The position numbers and the translations under genes were made by a program. A stretch of DNA of 64,000 bases from an uncultured Eubacteriales bacterium (lineage in GTDB: Bacteria > Bacillota > Clostridia > Oscillospirales > CAG-272), in contig CAKRYT010000003.1 in NCBI GenBank assembly GCA_934432675.1, positions 1-64,000 on the forward strand, read 5' to 3'. The first letter of the stretch is position 1; each line of letters opens with the position of its first letter. The notes under the pieces were generated by a model. That model searched no databases. It had not been told where the DNA came from and saw only the letters and a list, made by a program, of their open reading frames with translations. Shown piece by piece: positions 16,169 to 25,450 of this stretch.

Positions 16169-16801
16169 ATGAAACAACGAACACGATCGGCCGCCGTCCT
16201 CGCAGCGGTGCTTGTCCTTGCGGTTGTACTGTCGCTCGGTGCCTGCGGCAAGCGCGATGCCATCCGCGAGACGCAGGAGATTCTCTCTGCCGCCGAAAAT
16301 TTCACTTTCATCTATACGATAGAGGGGCGCGACAGTACCCAAAAGATCGCCATCCCCTATCTGCTGGCGGTTACGGCGGATGCCGCCTCCGAGGAAAATG
16401 CGGTCGAGACGACCTATGCCACCATCTCACCGGCAGGGGCAACGATCTGGACCCTCTTCGGAGACACCTACGTGCCGACCAATTATTCCTTCGAAACGTA
16501 TCGCGAACGGACGCGCGGCGCGGACAGTTACTACGGTATGTTTCTTTCCTACCTCGACCCCGGTGCATGGAAGTGGGACAAACGGCGTGATGCCTTCGTG
16601 CCGAAGGACTACGACATGTTCGCCCCCCTCGGTTTGGAGGTGACCGATATGGAACTCGCCATCACCGACACGACCTGTTCTATCATGGGGCAGGCGGTAA
16701 AGACGGACCGGGACGCGCGCTACGAAGTGATCATCACCATGGCGGTGACGCACATCGGAACGACGGAGGTCACGCTCCCTTCGGAGGTCACCGCCGATTA
16801 A
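16169..16801 (+). CDS. small lipoprotein of unknown function
   Basis: 210 residues. A lipoprotein signal with lipobox LGAC (Cys at about residue 26) follows a positively charged start and a long hydrophobic run. The mature part is beta-rich, with several paired Tyr/Trp residues and a 'TISPAGATIWTLFGDTYVPTNY' region; no known domain was recognised. AAAGGAAA precedes the ATG. The stop overlaps the stop of the convergent trmL gene, so the two share no spacer for a terminator. Function unknown. Confidence 0.8.
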   Translation: MKQRTRSAAVLAAVLVLAVVLSLGACGKRDAIRETQEILSAAENFTFIYTIEGRDSTQKIAIPYLLAVTADAASEENAVETTYATISPAGATIWTLFGDTYVPTNYSFETYRERTRGADSYYGMFLSYLDPGAWKWDKRRDAFVPKDYDMFAPLGLEVTDMELAITDTTCSIMGQAVKTDRDARYEVIITMAVTHIGTTEVTLPSEVTAD

Positions 16802-17301
16802 CGGACATCCTCCCACGAAAAACTCGTGGGTGTACCTTCCGAGCATAGCCCGGCAAAGTCCCGCTGGCGCAGGACCTCATAGACCGCGACGGCGACGCTG
16901 TTCGACAGATTGAGCGACCGCAAGCCGTCGCGCATCGGAATACGTACGCAGGTGTCCGGTCTCTCCCGGAGAATGTGCTCGGGGAGCCCGGCGGTCTCCC
17001 GCCCGAACATCAAAAACACGTCGTCGTGGTAGGTGACCTCGGTGTAGGCACGCGGGCTTTTGGTCGAGAAACAGTAGATGGTTTTGTCAGCGTGGAGCCG
17101 GAAAAATGCCTCCTCGTTGTCATAATAGGTGATATTCAGTTTGTCCCAGTAGTCGAGCCCGGCACGTTTCAGTTTGCGGTCGTCGATCTCGAAACCGAGC
17201 GGACGGATGAGGTGCAGTGCCGCCCCGGTCGCGGCACAGGTGCGGGCGATGTTGCCGGTGTTTTGCGGAATTTCCGGGCAATGTAACACGATATTGATCA
17301 T
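16798..17301 (-). CDS. trmL: tRNA (cytidine/uridine(34)-2'-O)-methyltransferase TrmL
   Basis: 167 residues, the normal size for this compact SPOUT enzyme. Signatures: N-terminal 'INIVLHCPEIPQNTGNIART' (motif 1), 'FGRETAGLP' (motif 2) and 'IPMRDGLRSLNLSNSVAVAVYE' (motif 3 with the SAM-binding trefoil knot). It methylates the ribose of the wobble base in tRNA-Leu isoacceptors. AAGGAG precedes the ATG and a promoter lies at 17328-17355. Confidence 0.95.
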   Translation of the reverse strand: MINIVLHCPEIPQNTGNIARTCAATGAALHLIRPLGFEIDDRKLKRAGLDYWDKLNITYYDNEEAFFRLHADKTIYCFSTKSPRAYTEVTYHDDVFLMFGRETAGLPEHILRERPDTCVRIPMRDGLRSLNLSNSVAVAVYEVLRQRDFAGLCSEGTPTSFSWEDVR

Positions 17302-17327
17302 AGCAGGCTCCTTTGCTTTTCATAAAC

Positions 17328-17355
17328 ATTCTATCCGGATGCGCGGAAAAGTCAA
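17328..17355 (-). promoter_or_regulatory. promoter of trmL
   Basis: TTGACT, 16 bases, TAGAAT on the minus strand. Confidence 0.6.
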
Positions 17356-17373
17356 GGGGGCGCGGGAGGAAGT

Positions 17374-18108
17374 ATGAAGATCCTGGCACTGGGAAACAGT
17401 TTTTCGGAGGATGCAACGGCATATTTGGAGAGCATTGCCCCCACGCTGTACGTCCGTAACCTGCATATTGCCGGTTGTTCCCTCGAAACGCACGCCGCAC
17501 ACCTCGCCGCGGGCGATCCCGCCTACGTGTGGGAGGAGCACGCCCGGGCCATCACACCGGAGCGCGTCTCGGCGAACGACAAAATCGGGGGGGAACGCTG
17601 GGACGTAATTACCGTCCAACAGGCGAGTTCGCTCTCCGGCATCCCCGGGAGTTACGAGCCGCATCTGACGCGCGTCCTCGACGCCATCGGGGCACTGTGT
17701 CCCGGGACGCGTATCGTCTTCCACGAAACGTGGGCGTACGCCGCGGATTCCACCCACGCGGAATTTTACCGGTATCATAACGACCGGGGCGAGATGGCGC
17801 GCGCCATCCGTACTGCCGCGGGGGAGGCGGCATCCGCACACGGGCTGGATATAATCCCGACCGGTCGCTTCATCGCTTATCTGCGGGAACACGGGCCCGC
17901 TTTCGGAGACGATTGCACACGGGACGGATTTCACTTGTATATTCCCTACGGACGTTACGCTGCCGCTCTCGTGTGGGCACATTTCTTCGGTGCCCCCGTG
18001 ACGGATTTTGTCCCCGACGGTGCCGACCCCGCCGTGCTCCGTGCCATCCGCGAACAGTACGACCGCTTTGCGGGTGAGAGGGCATCCATCAACGGGGAGG
18101 AGCCGTAA
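17374..18108 (+). CDS. DUF4886 protein, SGNH-hydrolase-like
   Basis: 244 residues. 'MKILALGNSFSEDATAYL' is the typical start of DUF4886 proteins; GNSFS corresponds to the block I Ser of SGNH/GDSL hydrolases. 'VITVQQASSLSG' and the C-terminal 'DDCTRDGFHLYIPYGRYAAAL' (D-x-x-H) supply the other expected blocks. These proteins are predicted esterases or deacetylases acting on carbohydrates, without firm biochemistry. No signal peptide is seen. GGAGG precedes the ATG. Single gene followed by a terminator. Confidence 0.85.
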   Translation: MKILALGNSFSEDATAYLESIAPTLYVRNLHIAGCSLETHAAHLAAGDPAYVWEEHARAITPERVSANDKIGGERWDVITVQQASSLSGIPGSYEPHLTRVLDAIGALCPGTRIVFHETWAYAADSTHAEFYRYHNDRGEMARAIRTAAGEAASAHGLDIIPTGRFIAYLREHGPAFGDDCTRDGFHLYIPYGRYAAALVWAHFFGAPVTDFVPDGADPAVLRAIREQYDRFAGERASINGEEP

Positions 18109-18191
18109 ATTCCGCCTCCGCGCCGTCGGGATGCCTGCACCTATACTACACGTCGGGTGGCGACTTCTGCTGCCGACAATCTATCTGCGCC

Positions 18192-18225
18192 GCCGCCCTT
18201 TGCTCTTAGGGCGGCTTTCTTTTTT
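18192..18225 (+). terminator. terminator of the DUF4886 gene
   Basis: GCCGCCCT, 8-base loop, AGGGCGGC, then TTTCTTTTTT. Confidence 0.8.
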
Positions 18226-18335
18226 GCGTACAGCGGGGGATCACGGACAATTTACATTTTGGACTGGTATTTTTTCACCGACTATGTTACAATGATAGAC
18301 TGTATAGTAATGTAATATCCCGGGGAGGAAATAGC

Positions 18336-21300
18336 ATGGGACTTTTTAACGCCATTTTCGGCACATACAGTGAACGGGAAGTCAAACGGCTGGAACGTCT
18401 GGCGGCACCGATCGAGGCACTCGCCGATACCTACGCCGCAAAGAGCGACGAAGAACTGCGTGAGATGACCGGCATCCTGAGGAAACGGCTGGAAAACGGA
18501 GAGACCACCGACGATATTCTGCCGGACGCCTTCGCGGTTGTCCGGGAGGCGGACGCGCGCGTGCTCGGCAAACGACCGTATCATGTGCAGCTGCTCGGCG
18601 GCATCGTGCTCCACCAGGGGCGCATCGCCGAGATGAAGACCGGTGAGGGGAAAACGCTCGTAGCGACTCTGCCCGCTTATCTCAACGCGCTCACCGGTAA
18701 GGGTGTGCACATCGTCACGGTCAACGAATACCTCGCCCGCCGTGACAGCGAGGAGATGGGGCGCGTCTACGACTTTCTCGGGCTCACGACCGGCCTCATC
18801 GTACAGGGGATGACCACGGCGGAACGGCAGAAAGCGTACAACGCCGACATCACCTACGGGACCAACAGTGAATTCGGGTTTGACTACCTGCGCGACAATA
18901 TGCAGACCCGCCGTGAAAATATCACGCAGCGTCCGCTCCATTTCGCCATTGTCGACGAGGTGGACTCCATCCTGATCGACGAAGCGCGCACGCCGCTCAT
19001 CATCTCCGGCATGCGGAACGAGTCCGTTGACGTCTATAAAAAAGCGGACGCCTTCGTCCGTTCGCTCAGCCGTTTTGAACTGGACGAAATGGATAAAGCG
19101 TACGAGGAGGATCGTCGGAAGACCGATCTGCCGGAAGAGCAGGTGCAGGAATTGCGCCGGGAACTCGCCTCCTTCTTCGCGGGGCTGACGGTGCGGTCCG
19201 CCGCCCGCGGCAAGACGGTGGAGGAAGAGGACTGCGACGTCGTCCGCGGCGCGGACGGAGAGACCGGCCGGATGACACGGCGCGGGGAGACCAAGTACCG
19301 CGCGCACTTCGGCGAGATGATGAAGGACAAGGAGGTGCGGGCGGAACTCGACTATCTCGCCGGGTACGCCCTCACTGCCGCCACCCGCTGGGAGAAGGAT
19401 AAGGACTATCGCATCCGCGGTAATTCGGTGGTACCGGTGAGTTTCCGTTTCCATAACGCTCTGAAAAACGAGGCGGGCGATATGGAGGTGCTCTGCGCCC
19501 TCGGGGCGAAACACGGCATCACGCCGGAGTTCGACTACGTGGTGGATGAGAAAAACCGCGTGGCGACCCTGACCGCAGCAGGTATTAAAAAGGCAGAGCA
19601 GTATTTCGGCATCAGTTTCGGCGGTGACGGGGAGACGGAGGACTACACCGACGAGAGCGAAGCACTCGGGGAACTCCTGCCCTACGTGAAACAGGCCTTG
19701 CAGGCGCACGGCGTGATGGAGCGCGACCGCGATTACGTGGTGCACCGCGGCGAGGTGCTCATCGTGGACCATTACACCGGGCGTGTCATGCCGGGCAGAC
19801 GGTTCAGCCAGGGGCTGCACCAGGCCTTGGAGGCAAAGGAGGGCGTGGAGATCCAGGGCGAAAACCAGACCATCGCCTCCATCACCTACCAAAACTTCTT
19901 CCGCCTGTACGAGAAACTTTCCGGTATGACCGGTACCGCCCTCACCGAGGCGGAGGAATTTGAGGAGATTTACGGGCTCGACGTCGTGGAGATCCCGACC
20001 AATCGGCCCATGATCCGCGTGGACCATCACGATATCGTTTACCGTACCGAGGCGGGGAAATACGGGGCGGTGCTGGAAATCGTCCGTGCCTGCCGTGAAA
20101 AGGGACAACCGATTCTGATCGGTACCGCGTCGGTGGAGAAATCCGAACAGCTGGACGCGTTCCTTTCGAAAAACGGCATTAAAGCCGCCGTGCTGAACGC
20201 GAAGAACCACGAGCGGGAGGCACATATCATCGCGCAGGCGGGTACCCCCGGTGCCGTCACCATTTCGACCAACATGGCGGGGCGCGGTACCGATATCCTC
20301 CTCGGGGGTAACCCCGAGTACCTCGCGAAGGATGCACTTGCCCGTGAGGGGGTCGATGCGGAACTCATCGCGGCGTGTGACGGCACACGCCCGACGGAGG
20401 ACGAGGCACTCCTCGCCGTGCGGGCACGGTACCGGGAACTGCTCGAAAAATACCGTGCGGAGGTGGCACCCGCGGCAGAACGCGTGCGTGAGGCGGGCGG
20501 GCTCTTTATCCTCGGTACCGAACGGCATGAGAGCCGCCGGATCGACGACCAGCTCCGCGGACGGAGCGGCCGTCAGGGGGATCCCGGCGAATCGCTCTTT
20601 ATCGTATCGCTGGAAGACAATCTTTTGCGCCTGTTCGGCGGGGAAATGACCGCGCAGCGTCTCGCCCGTGTATCGGGTGGGGAAGACGTGCCGCTCCAAT
20701 TCGGCATTCTGACCCGCTTTATCCGCAATGCGCAGAAATCGGTGGAAGGGCGTCATTTCCAGGCGCGCAAGAGCGTGCTCGAATATGATGACGTCATGAA
20801 CCAACAGCGTGAGGTCATTTACGGGGAGCGTCGCCGCGTCCTGTTCGCGGAGGACGCCATGCCGATCGTCATGCGGATGGTCGGGGAGTATATCGACGAC
20901 GTGCTCGCCGCGTGGGATAACGGACGCAACCCGCAGGCACTGACCTCCAAACTGCCTTTCCTGCTCCGCTCACCCGAGGAGCCGGAGGGGATGAAGGAAA
21001 AGGAACTGCGCGAGATGCTCATGACCCGCGCGGAGGAACTGGTCAATACCAACCTCGGGAAGGTCGCGGAGGCGACGGGCGAGCCCGCCGCCAACCACGC
21101 GCGCACCATTCTGCTCGCGACCATTGACCGCCTCTGGATGAAACATCTCGGCGATATGGACGACATCCGTGAGACGGTGGGGCTGAACTCCTATGCACAG
21201 AGAAAGCCGATCGTCGAATATCGTCTCCTCGGCGGCCAGGCGTTCGACGAGATGATTGCCGAACTCAAAAAGAAGGTGGCGGAGACCGTTCTGTGCCTGC

Positions 21301-21458
21301 GCGTGCGCGTGGAGCGTACCCGCCCGACGCCGCGCCCGATGCCGAAACCGGCGGGGGACACCGGCGGGACGCGTCGCGTCACCAAGAAGGTCGGACCCAA
21401 CGAGAAATGCCCCTGCGGCAGCGGTAAAAAATACAAATACTGCTGCGGGATGAAGTAA
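18336..21458 (+). CDS. secA: protein translocase ATPase SecA, enlarged
   Basis: 1040 residues against roughly 800-900 in most relatives. SecA motifs are intact: Walker A 'MKTGEGKT' near residue 100, 'VNEYLARRD', DEVD near 206, 'TNMAGRGTDILLGGNPE', 'GTERHESRRIDDQLRGRSGRQGD', and a C-terminal zinc tail 'CPCGSGKKYKYCC'. It drives Sec-dependent protein export at the membrane. About 150 extra residues (approximately 247-397) sit in the preprotein-binding domain, highly charged; a further helical insertion follows 'GGNPE', as in some other lineages. GGGGAGG precedes the ATG. Two membrane-protein genes are coupled downstream. Confidence 0.96.
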   Translation: MGLFNAIFGTYSEREVKRLERLAAPIEALADTYAAKSDEELREMTGILRKRLENGETTDDILPDAFAVVREADARVLGKRPYHVQLLGGIVLHQGRIAEMKTGEGKTLVATLPAYLNALTGKGVHIVTVNEYLARRDSEEMGRVYDFLGLTTGLIVQGMTTAERQKAYNADITYGTNSEFGFDYLRDNMQTRRENITQRPLHFAIVDEVDSILIDEARTPLIISGMRNESVDVYKKADAFVRSLSRFELDEMDKAYEEDRRKTDLPEEQVQELRRELASFFAGLTVRSAARGKTVEEEDCDVVRGADGETGRMTRRGETKYRAHFGEMMKDKEVRAELDYLAGYALTAATRWEKDKDYRIRGNSVVPVSFRFHNALKNEAGDMEVLCALGAKHGITPEFDYVVDEKNRVATLTAAGIKKAEQYFGISFGGDGETEDYTDESEALGELLPYVKQALQAHGVMERDRDYVVHRGEVLIVDHYTGRVMPGRRFSQGLHQALEAKEGVEIQGENQTIASITYQNFFRLYEKLSGMTGTALTEAEEFEEIYGLDVVEIPTNRPMIRVDHHDIVYRTEAGKYGAVLEIVRACREKGQPILIGTASVEKSEQLDAFLSKNGIKAAVLNAKNHEREAHIIAQAGTPGAVTISTNMAGRGTDILLGGNPEYLAKDALAREGVDAELIAACDGTRPTEDEALLAVRARYRELLEKYRAEVAPAAERVREAGGLFILGTERHESRRIDDQLRGRSGRQGDPGESLFIVSLEDNLLRLFGGEMTAQRLARVSGGEDVPLQFGILTRFIRNAQKSVEGRHFQARKSVLEYDDVMNQQREVIYGERRRVLFAEDAMPIVMRMVGEYIDDVLAAWDNGRNPQALTSKLPFLLRSPEEPEGMKEKELREMLMTRAEELVNTNLGKVAEATGEPAANHARTILLATIDRLWMKHLGDMDDIRETVGLNSYAQRKPIVEYRLLGGQAFDEMIAELKKKVAETVLCLRVRVERTRPTPRPMPKPAGDTGGTRRVTKKVGPNEKCPCGSGKKYKYCCGMK

Positions 21459-22174
21459 TGGGCTTCGGCTGGCTTTTGATCGGGGAGATGCTCCTGTTCC
21501 CGATCACGGTCGGATTCTTTTATACGGTACCGGTGGCGGCGGTGTTCCTGTGCCTTGCGGGGTACAGGCTCGCCCGCGTCAACCGTCCGTTCGGAGTGAG
21601 TTTTTATCTGGCATTGCTTTCCGGCGTGCTTGCCGTTCCCGCCATCGTTCTGCGGGTCGTCCCCGCGACCGACGGGCTCGCCCACTATGCGGAGGGGGCG
21701 ACGCTCCTGTGCATTTTCACCTGGCACCTCGCCGCCCTGACCGGTATGGCGTGGGTGACGAAGGAGACGGGTCTTGTCAAACTGCACGCGGTGGCGTACC
21801 GTAACCGCATCTTCTGCTGTATTTATTTTGCCCTCGCTGCGTTTCTGACCGTGGTGGACGGGCTCCCCGTCTCGGAGGAGGCGGGGCGGTTTCTCACCGG
21901 TGCAAACTATGCCGTGATTGCCCTCGGGCTCGTGGTGCTTGCTCTCAATGCATACCTCATGTTCCGTGCCTATGCGAACATCTGTATGCCCGAGGACGTG
22001 GAGATGCCGCGTCGCGCGTCGCGTTTCCGTTTTATCAACGAGGCGCGGGAAAAGGCGGATGCCCGCGAGGCCGCCGCCCGTGAACTGGCACTGAAAAAGC
22101 AGACGGAATACCGTGAGCGCAGACTTGCGGAACTCGCGAAAAAACAGGAAAAAAAGAAAGGCGGGAAGAAATGA
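21458..22174 (+). CDS. membrane protein of unknown function
   Basis: 238 residues with about five membrane helices and a highly charged C-terminal tail rich in Lys/Glu/Arg that should be cytoplasmic. Its start overlaps the secA stop (TAATG), so it is translated with secA. No conserved domain was recognised. Co-translation with SecA hints at a role at the membrane or in export, but that is only inference. Confidence 0.75.
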   Translation: MGFGWLLIGEMLLFPITVGFFYTVPVAAVFLCLAGYRLARVNRPFGVSFYLALLSGVLAVPAIVLRVVPATDGLAHYAEGATLLCIFTWHLAALTGMAWVTKETGLVKLHAVAYRNRIFCCIYFALAAFLTVVDGLPVSEEAGRFLTGANYAVIALGLVVLALNAYLMFRAYANICMPEDVEMPRRASRFRFINEAREKADAREAAARELALKKQTEYRERRLAELAKKQEKKKGGKK

Positions 22175-23562
22175 AACGAGGCTTTGCCCTCCGCACGACG
22201 GCCGTCATTGCCGCCGCCGCGGTGCTCTGCAACCCGTCACCGATGTATTTCGACATTCTCCCCGACGTGTTCGGCTTCCTGTTCCTGTACTTTGCTTTCC
22301 GCCGTCTTGGCGAGTTGGTACCGGCGTTTGCCGATGCCCGCGAGGCGGGGAATAAAATGCTCCTCATCACCGCCTTGAAGATTCCGGCATGGGTCGTGAT
22401 GATGGCGGTGTGGGGGGGCGATGCCAGTCAGCGGGCACTCATTGCCGTCGTTTGCTTTGCATCCGCCATCCTGGAACTGTGCTATCTGATCCCGTGGATT
22501 AACCGGTTGTTCGAGGCGTTTTATCTGCTCGGGGAGCAGTATGACTGCGTATCGGCCATCGCCGCCTCCGGTCGGCGTTTCCGCATGGAACCCGAAAAAC
22601 TCAAAACCCTGACGATCGTCTTTTTCTCGGTCCGCGCCGCACTTTCCTGTCTGCCGGAGATGGCCCTGGTGCCGGTGTACGACAGTGCGGAGGAGTATAC
22701 CCACAACTGGAATCGTCTGTATCTGCCGCTCGCCGTTGCCGCCTCGGTCGTCGTGCTCGCCTTCGGGGTGATCTGGCTGTGTTACTTCGCCGCTTACGTG
22801 CGCCGCGTCGGGCGGGAGACGGCGGAGTGTGAGGCACTCGCCGCTCTGGATGCGGTGACACCCTGCCGCTATCGGGAGCCGCCGGCGAGGCTTCGGATGG
22901 CCTCGTTTCTGTATCTTGCAGGCGTGATTCTGTCGGTGGACATTTACGCCGATTGGGTCAACTACCTGCCCGACGTGCTTTCGGCACTCGCCTTTGCCGC
23001 GTGCGGGCTGTACCTTTGGCGCGTCCGCGGACGCGGACGCGTGGTGTGGATCCTGCCGCTCGTCTACGGCGCAGCCACGATCGTACATACCGTGCTCCGG
23101 ACGCGCTTTTTCGGGATGTATTCCATCGACGCGATCGAACGTCTCGCGGATGCCGCACGGGCCTATCGCGTCGTTCTCGGCGCGGCGGCGGTGTGCGAGG
23201 TATTTTCGCTCGCCTCGGCTGTCGCCCTCTTTATCGCGCTCCTCGACGTGATCCGTCGCTTTGTGGGGAGACCCGGGGCGGACGGCCACACGTTCCGCAC
23301 CGACCTCGCGACGCGCCGTGCCCTGACGCGCAGCCTTACGGTCGCTTTCGGTCTTGCGTGCCTGTGCGCGGGGTTATCCTTCTTTTATGAACTGTCGCTG
23401 TCGGAAACAGTGGAGATCGCAACGGATTTTTCGTACCTGGCTGTCCCACGGTTCGGGTGGTCGCTGCTCGCCCTGTGGGTGGCGACGGCGGCGTGGCTGA
23501 TTGCCGCACTGCACTTCTTCAACCGGTTGAAAGAAGAAGTCGGGGGCGGGGAAGACGCGTAG
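22171..23562 (+). CDS. polytopic membrane protein of unknown function
   Basis: 463 residues, about ten or eleven membrane helices. It begins MKRGFALRTTA and contains 'CNPSPMYFDILPDVFGFLFLYFAF' early on. No transporter family motif was recognised. It overlaps the preceding gene by 4 bases (ATGA), making a three-gene unit secA-membrane protein-membrane protein. Both small genes have codon use like secA, so they look resident rather than acquired. Confidence 0.75.
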   Translation: MKRGFALRTTAVIAAAAVLCNPSPMYFDILPDVFGFLFLYFAFRRLGELVPAFADAREAGNKMLLITALKIPAWVVMMAVWGGDASQRALIAVVCFASAILELCYLIPWINRLFEAFYLLGEQYDCVSAIAASGRRFRMEPEKLKTLTIVFFSVRAALSCLPEMALVPVYDSAEEYTHNWNRLYLPLAVAASVVVLAFGVIWLCYFAAYVRRVGRETAECEALAALDAVTPCRYREPPARLRMASFLYLAGVILSVDIYADWVNYLPDVLSALAFAACGLYLWRVRGRGRVVWILPLVYGAATIVHTVLRTRFFGMYSIDAIERLADAARAYRVVLGAAAVCEVFSLASAVALFIALLDVIRRFVGRPGADGHTFRTDLATRRALTRSLTVAFGLACLCAGLSFFYELSLSETVEIATDFSYLAVPRFGWSLLALWVATAAWLIAALHFFNRLKEEVGGGEDA

Positions 23563-23630
23563 ACCACCCGTCGTCCGCCGCACAATACCGCAGGGGGGAT
23601 GCGGACCGTGCATCCAAACAAAACAAAGAA

Positions 23631-23670
23631 CAGCGCGGAGCCGGTTTTTCCGGCTCCGCGCTGTATTTTT
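23631..23670. terminator. bidirectional terminator
   Basis: 14-bp stem CAGCGCGGAGCCGG with its complement and a 5-base loop; TATTTTT on the plus strand and TTCTTTGTTTTG on the minus strand. It serves the convergent secA unit and O-antigen-ligase-like gene. Confidence 0.85.
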
Positions 23671-23688
23671 CCGGAGTGATACGTGTCT

Positions 23689-25131
23689 TTATGACAACGG
23701 CACTTTCACGAGGCCTGCCTGTCGCCGTGCCATGGTTTCATCGTAATCGCGTTCGATGAGGACCAGTGCGACGGTGGTGAAAAAGGTGGGATAGAAATTG
23801 AACATCGGGTTGTCGAGCATACCGACCCCGACGATGGCAGCCACCATGAGGCCGAGGAAAAACCGCTTACCGTTCATGTGCCAGAGCACCAGTTGTACGG
23901 TGCGTGCACGGTAGGCGAGATAGGCAATCCCGCCGAAAGCACCGGAAACGCAGAAGAGTTCGATGACGGTGTTGTGGAGCATGCCCGGCATCCCGCCCCC
24001 CGCCCAGGAATGGAAGAGATCGTTGTAGGACACGGTATTGAAACCGCCGCCGAACACGGGGTACCGCAGGAAAATTTTGATACCGCCGCGCCAGAGGTTA
24101 AAGCGGCCTTCGTCCGATAAACCGATATTGAACAGGAAGGAAAACGTCTCGGTGATCTGTGCACGCAGGGTGAAGAGGATGAGGGCACCGGTCACGAAAG
24201 AAACGCCGAGCAGGAGACGGAACAGATTGCGGTTGGCACCGCAGAAACAACCGCCGATAAATCCGCACACGAGGATGACGGCACCGACCAGAAGCGCGGC
24301 ACGACACATCGAGAGCACGATGGCGGCGAAAGACGCGATGATGAGCAGGAACTGGATCCAGCCGTTTTTCCGCGTATTTGCCAGGTAGAACAGCGACGGG
24401 AGCAGGATGGTCATGGCGGCACCGTAGTTGTTATTGATGCCCCAGCCGAAGGCGATGCGCCCCTCCATGATGATGCCGTTTACAATAACGTCGCGGGTGA
24501 TGTAGATATAAACGAGTTCCAGGATGAGCAGGATCGCCGTCCACTGGCAGACCACCGTGAAGTAGCGGATCGACTCCTCCCCGGAGGAAAGCCCGAAACG
24601 GAAGACGAGGTAGAGGAAAAACCACACGAAAACGATTGCGATAGAATAGGTGAGGTTGATAGGGGCGTACCCCTCTGCAAAGAGACCGTTGCAGAGCAGA
24701 GCGACGGAGAGCGGGAGGATAAACCACGTCAGGCGCGTTTTCGTCCGGAACATATCGGTGAACCCGCCCCAGATGACGAAGTGCAGGACGAGTGCCGTCA
24801 GCAGGACGACGACGAGGATGCCGAGAGAGACGAGCACCGGCGTCGTGGAATAGTAATTGGAGTAGGTCGGCCGCTTGGGCGCATGTTTCAGCGTGACCGC
24901 GAAAATGAACATAAAGAGCGGAGGCAGAATGGTTTTCAGGTCACGGAAGAGGATCAGCGTCACCGACGCGAAAGCGACGAGGGTCGAAGCGAACAATAAT
25001 TCATGGTCGGAACAGTACGCCATGAAGACGATGAGACAGATGAGTGCCGGATAAAACTCGCTCTCCGCGGCGCGTTGTATGACGCGCACGCCGGGGCTGT
25101 TTTCCAGATAGGTACGCAGTCGTTGCCGCAT
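23689..25131 (-). CDS. O-antigen ligase-like / Wzy-type polymerase membrane protein
   Basis: 480 residues, about twelve helices. The Wzy_C/WaaL family pattern is seen in the C-terminal half: an extracellular loop with 'RFNLWRGGIKIFLRYPVFGGGFN' and 'HNTVIELFCVSGAFGGIAYL'. In Gram-positives such proteins polymerise or ligate surface polysaccharides or glycosylate secreted targets. AAAGGAG supports the ATG at 25131. It is alone rather than in a capsule cluster, so its partner glycan genes are elsewhere. Confidence 0.83.
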   Translation of the reverse strand: MRQRLRTYLENSPGVRVIQRAAESEFYPALICLIVFMAYCSDHELLFASTLVAFASVTLILFRDLKTILPPLFMFIFAVTLKHAPKRPTYSNYYSTTPVLVSLGILVVVLLTALVLHFVIWGGFTDMFRTKTRLTWFILPLSVALLCNGLFAEGYAPINLTYSIAIVFVWFFLYLVFRFGLSSGEESIRYFTVVCQWTAILLILELVYIYITRDVIVNGIIMEGRIAFGWGINNNYGAAMTILLPSLFYLANTRKNGWIQFLLIIASFAAIVLSMCRAALLVGAVILVCGFIGGCFCGANRNLFRLLLGVSFVTGALILFTLRAQITETFSFLFNIGLSDEGRFNLWRGGIKIFLRYPVFGGGFNTVSYNDLFHSWAGGGMPGMLHNTVIELFCVSGAFGGIAYLAYRARTVQLVLWHMNGKRFFLGLMVAAIVGVGMLDNPMFNFYPTFFTTVALVLIERDYDETMARRQAGLVKVPLS

Positions 25132-25176
25132 GCCGCTTCTCCTTTCACCGGTTTCCCGGACAGTCACTTCATTTAT

Positions 25177-25205
25177 TATAAAGACTTGTACGGGGAAAGT
25201 CAACC
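25177..25205 (-). promoter_or_regulatory. promoter of the O-antigen-ligase-like gene
   Basis: TTGACT, 17 bases, TATAAT on the minus strand, 46 bases from the start codon. Confidence 0.75.
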
Positions 25206-25414
25206 CGTAAAGCGGTGACGAACGCGCACACCGCGCGTGATATATTAAGTAAGGTTTTTGCGCTCTTGCCGCGGGGGTGCGTACCGCTGCCCCGGGGACA
25301 ACCGACGTTTTTCATGGCGGAGGGTGCGTCGCCGATTTTCAATTGCCCCGGGGCAGTTGGACAGAGTGAACAAAACGGACGAGTCTGCCATGTCTTTTTT
25401 GGACGGTTTACCAG
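25206..25414. other. gene-free stretch between divergent promoters
   Basis: About 210 bases. It contains two CCCCGGGG-centred blocks (near 25290 and 25345) that partly form inverted repeats of each other. No credible gene was seen. Confidence 0.4.
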
Positions 25415-25444
25415 TTGCTTTTTTGTCGAGTGATGTTGTATAAT
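25415..25444 (+). promoter_or_regulatory. promoter of xpt
   Basis: TTGCTT, 18 bases, TATAAT, preceded directly by TG. The predicted start is near 25451, giving a 170-base leader. Confidence 0.65.
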
Positions 25445-25450
25445 GAACAC

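Noticed and set aside
18282..20804. 840-codon frame on the minus strand opposite secA
   Set aside because: Antisense shadow caused by high GC; secA on the plus strand is unambiguous and the shadow has no domain or ribosome binding site.
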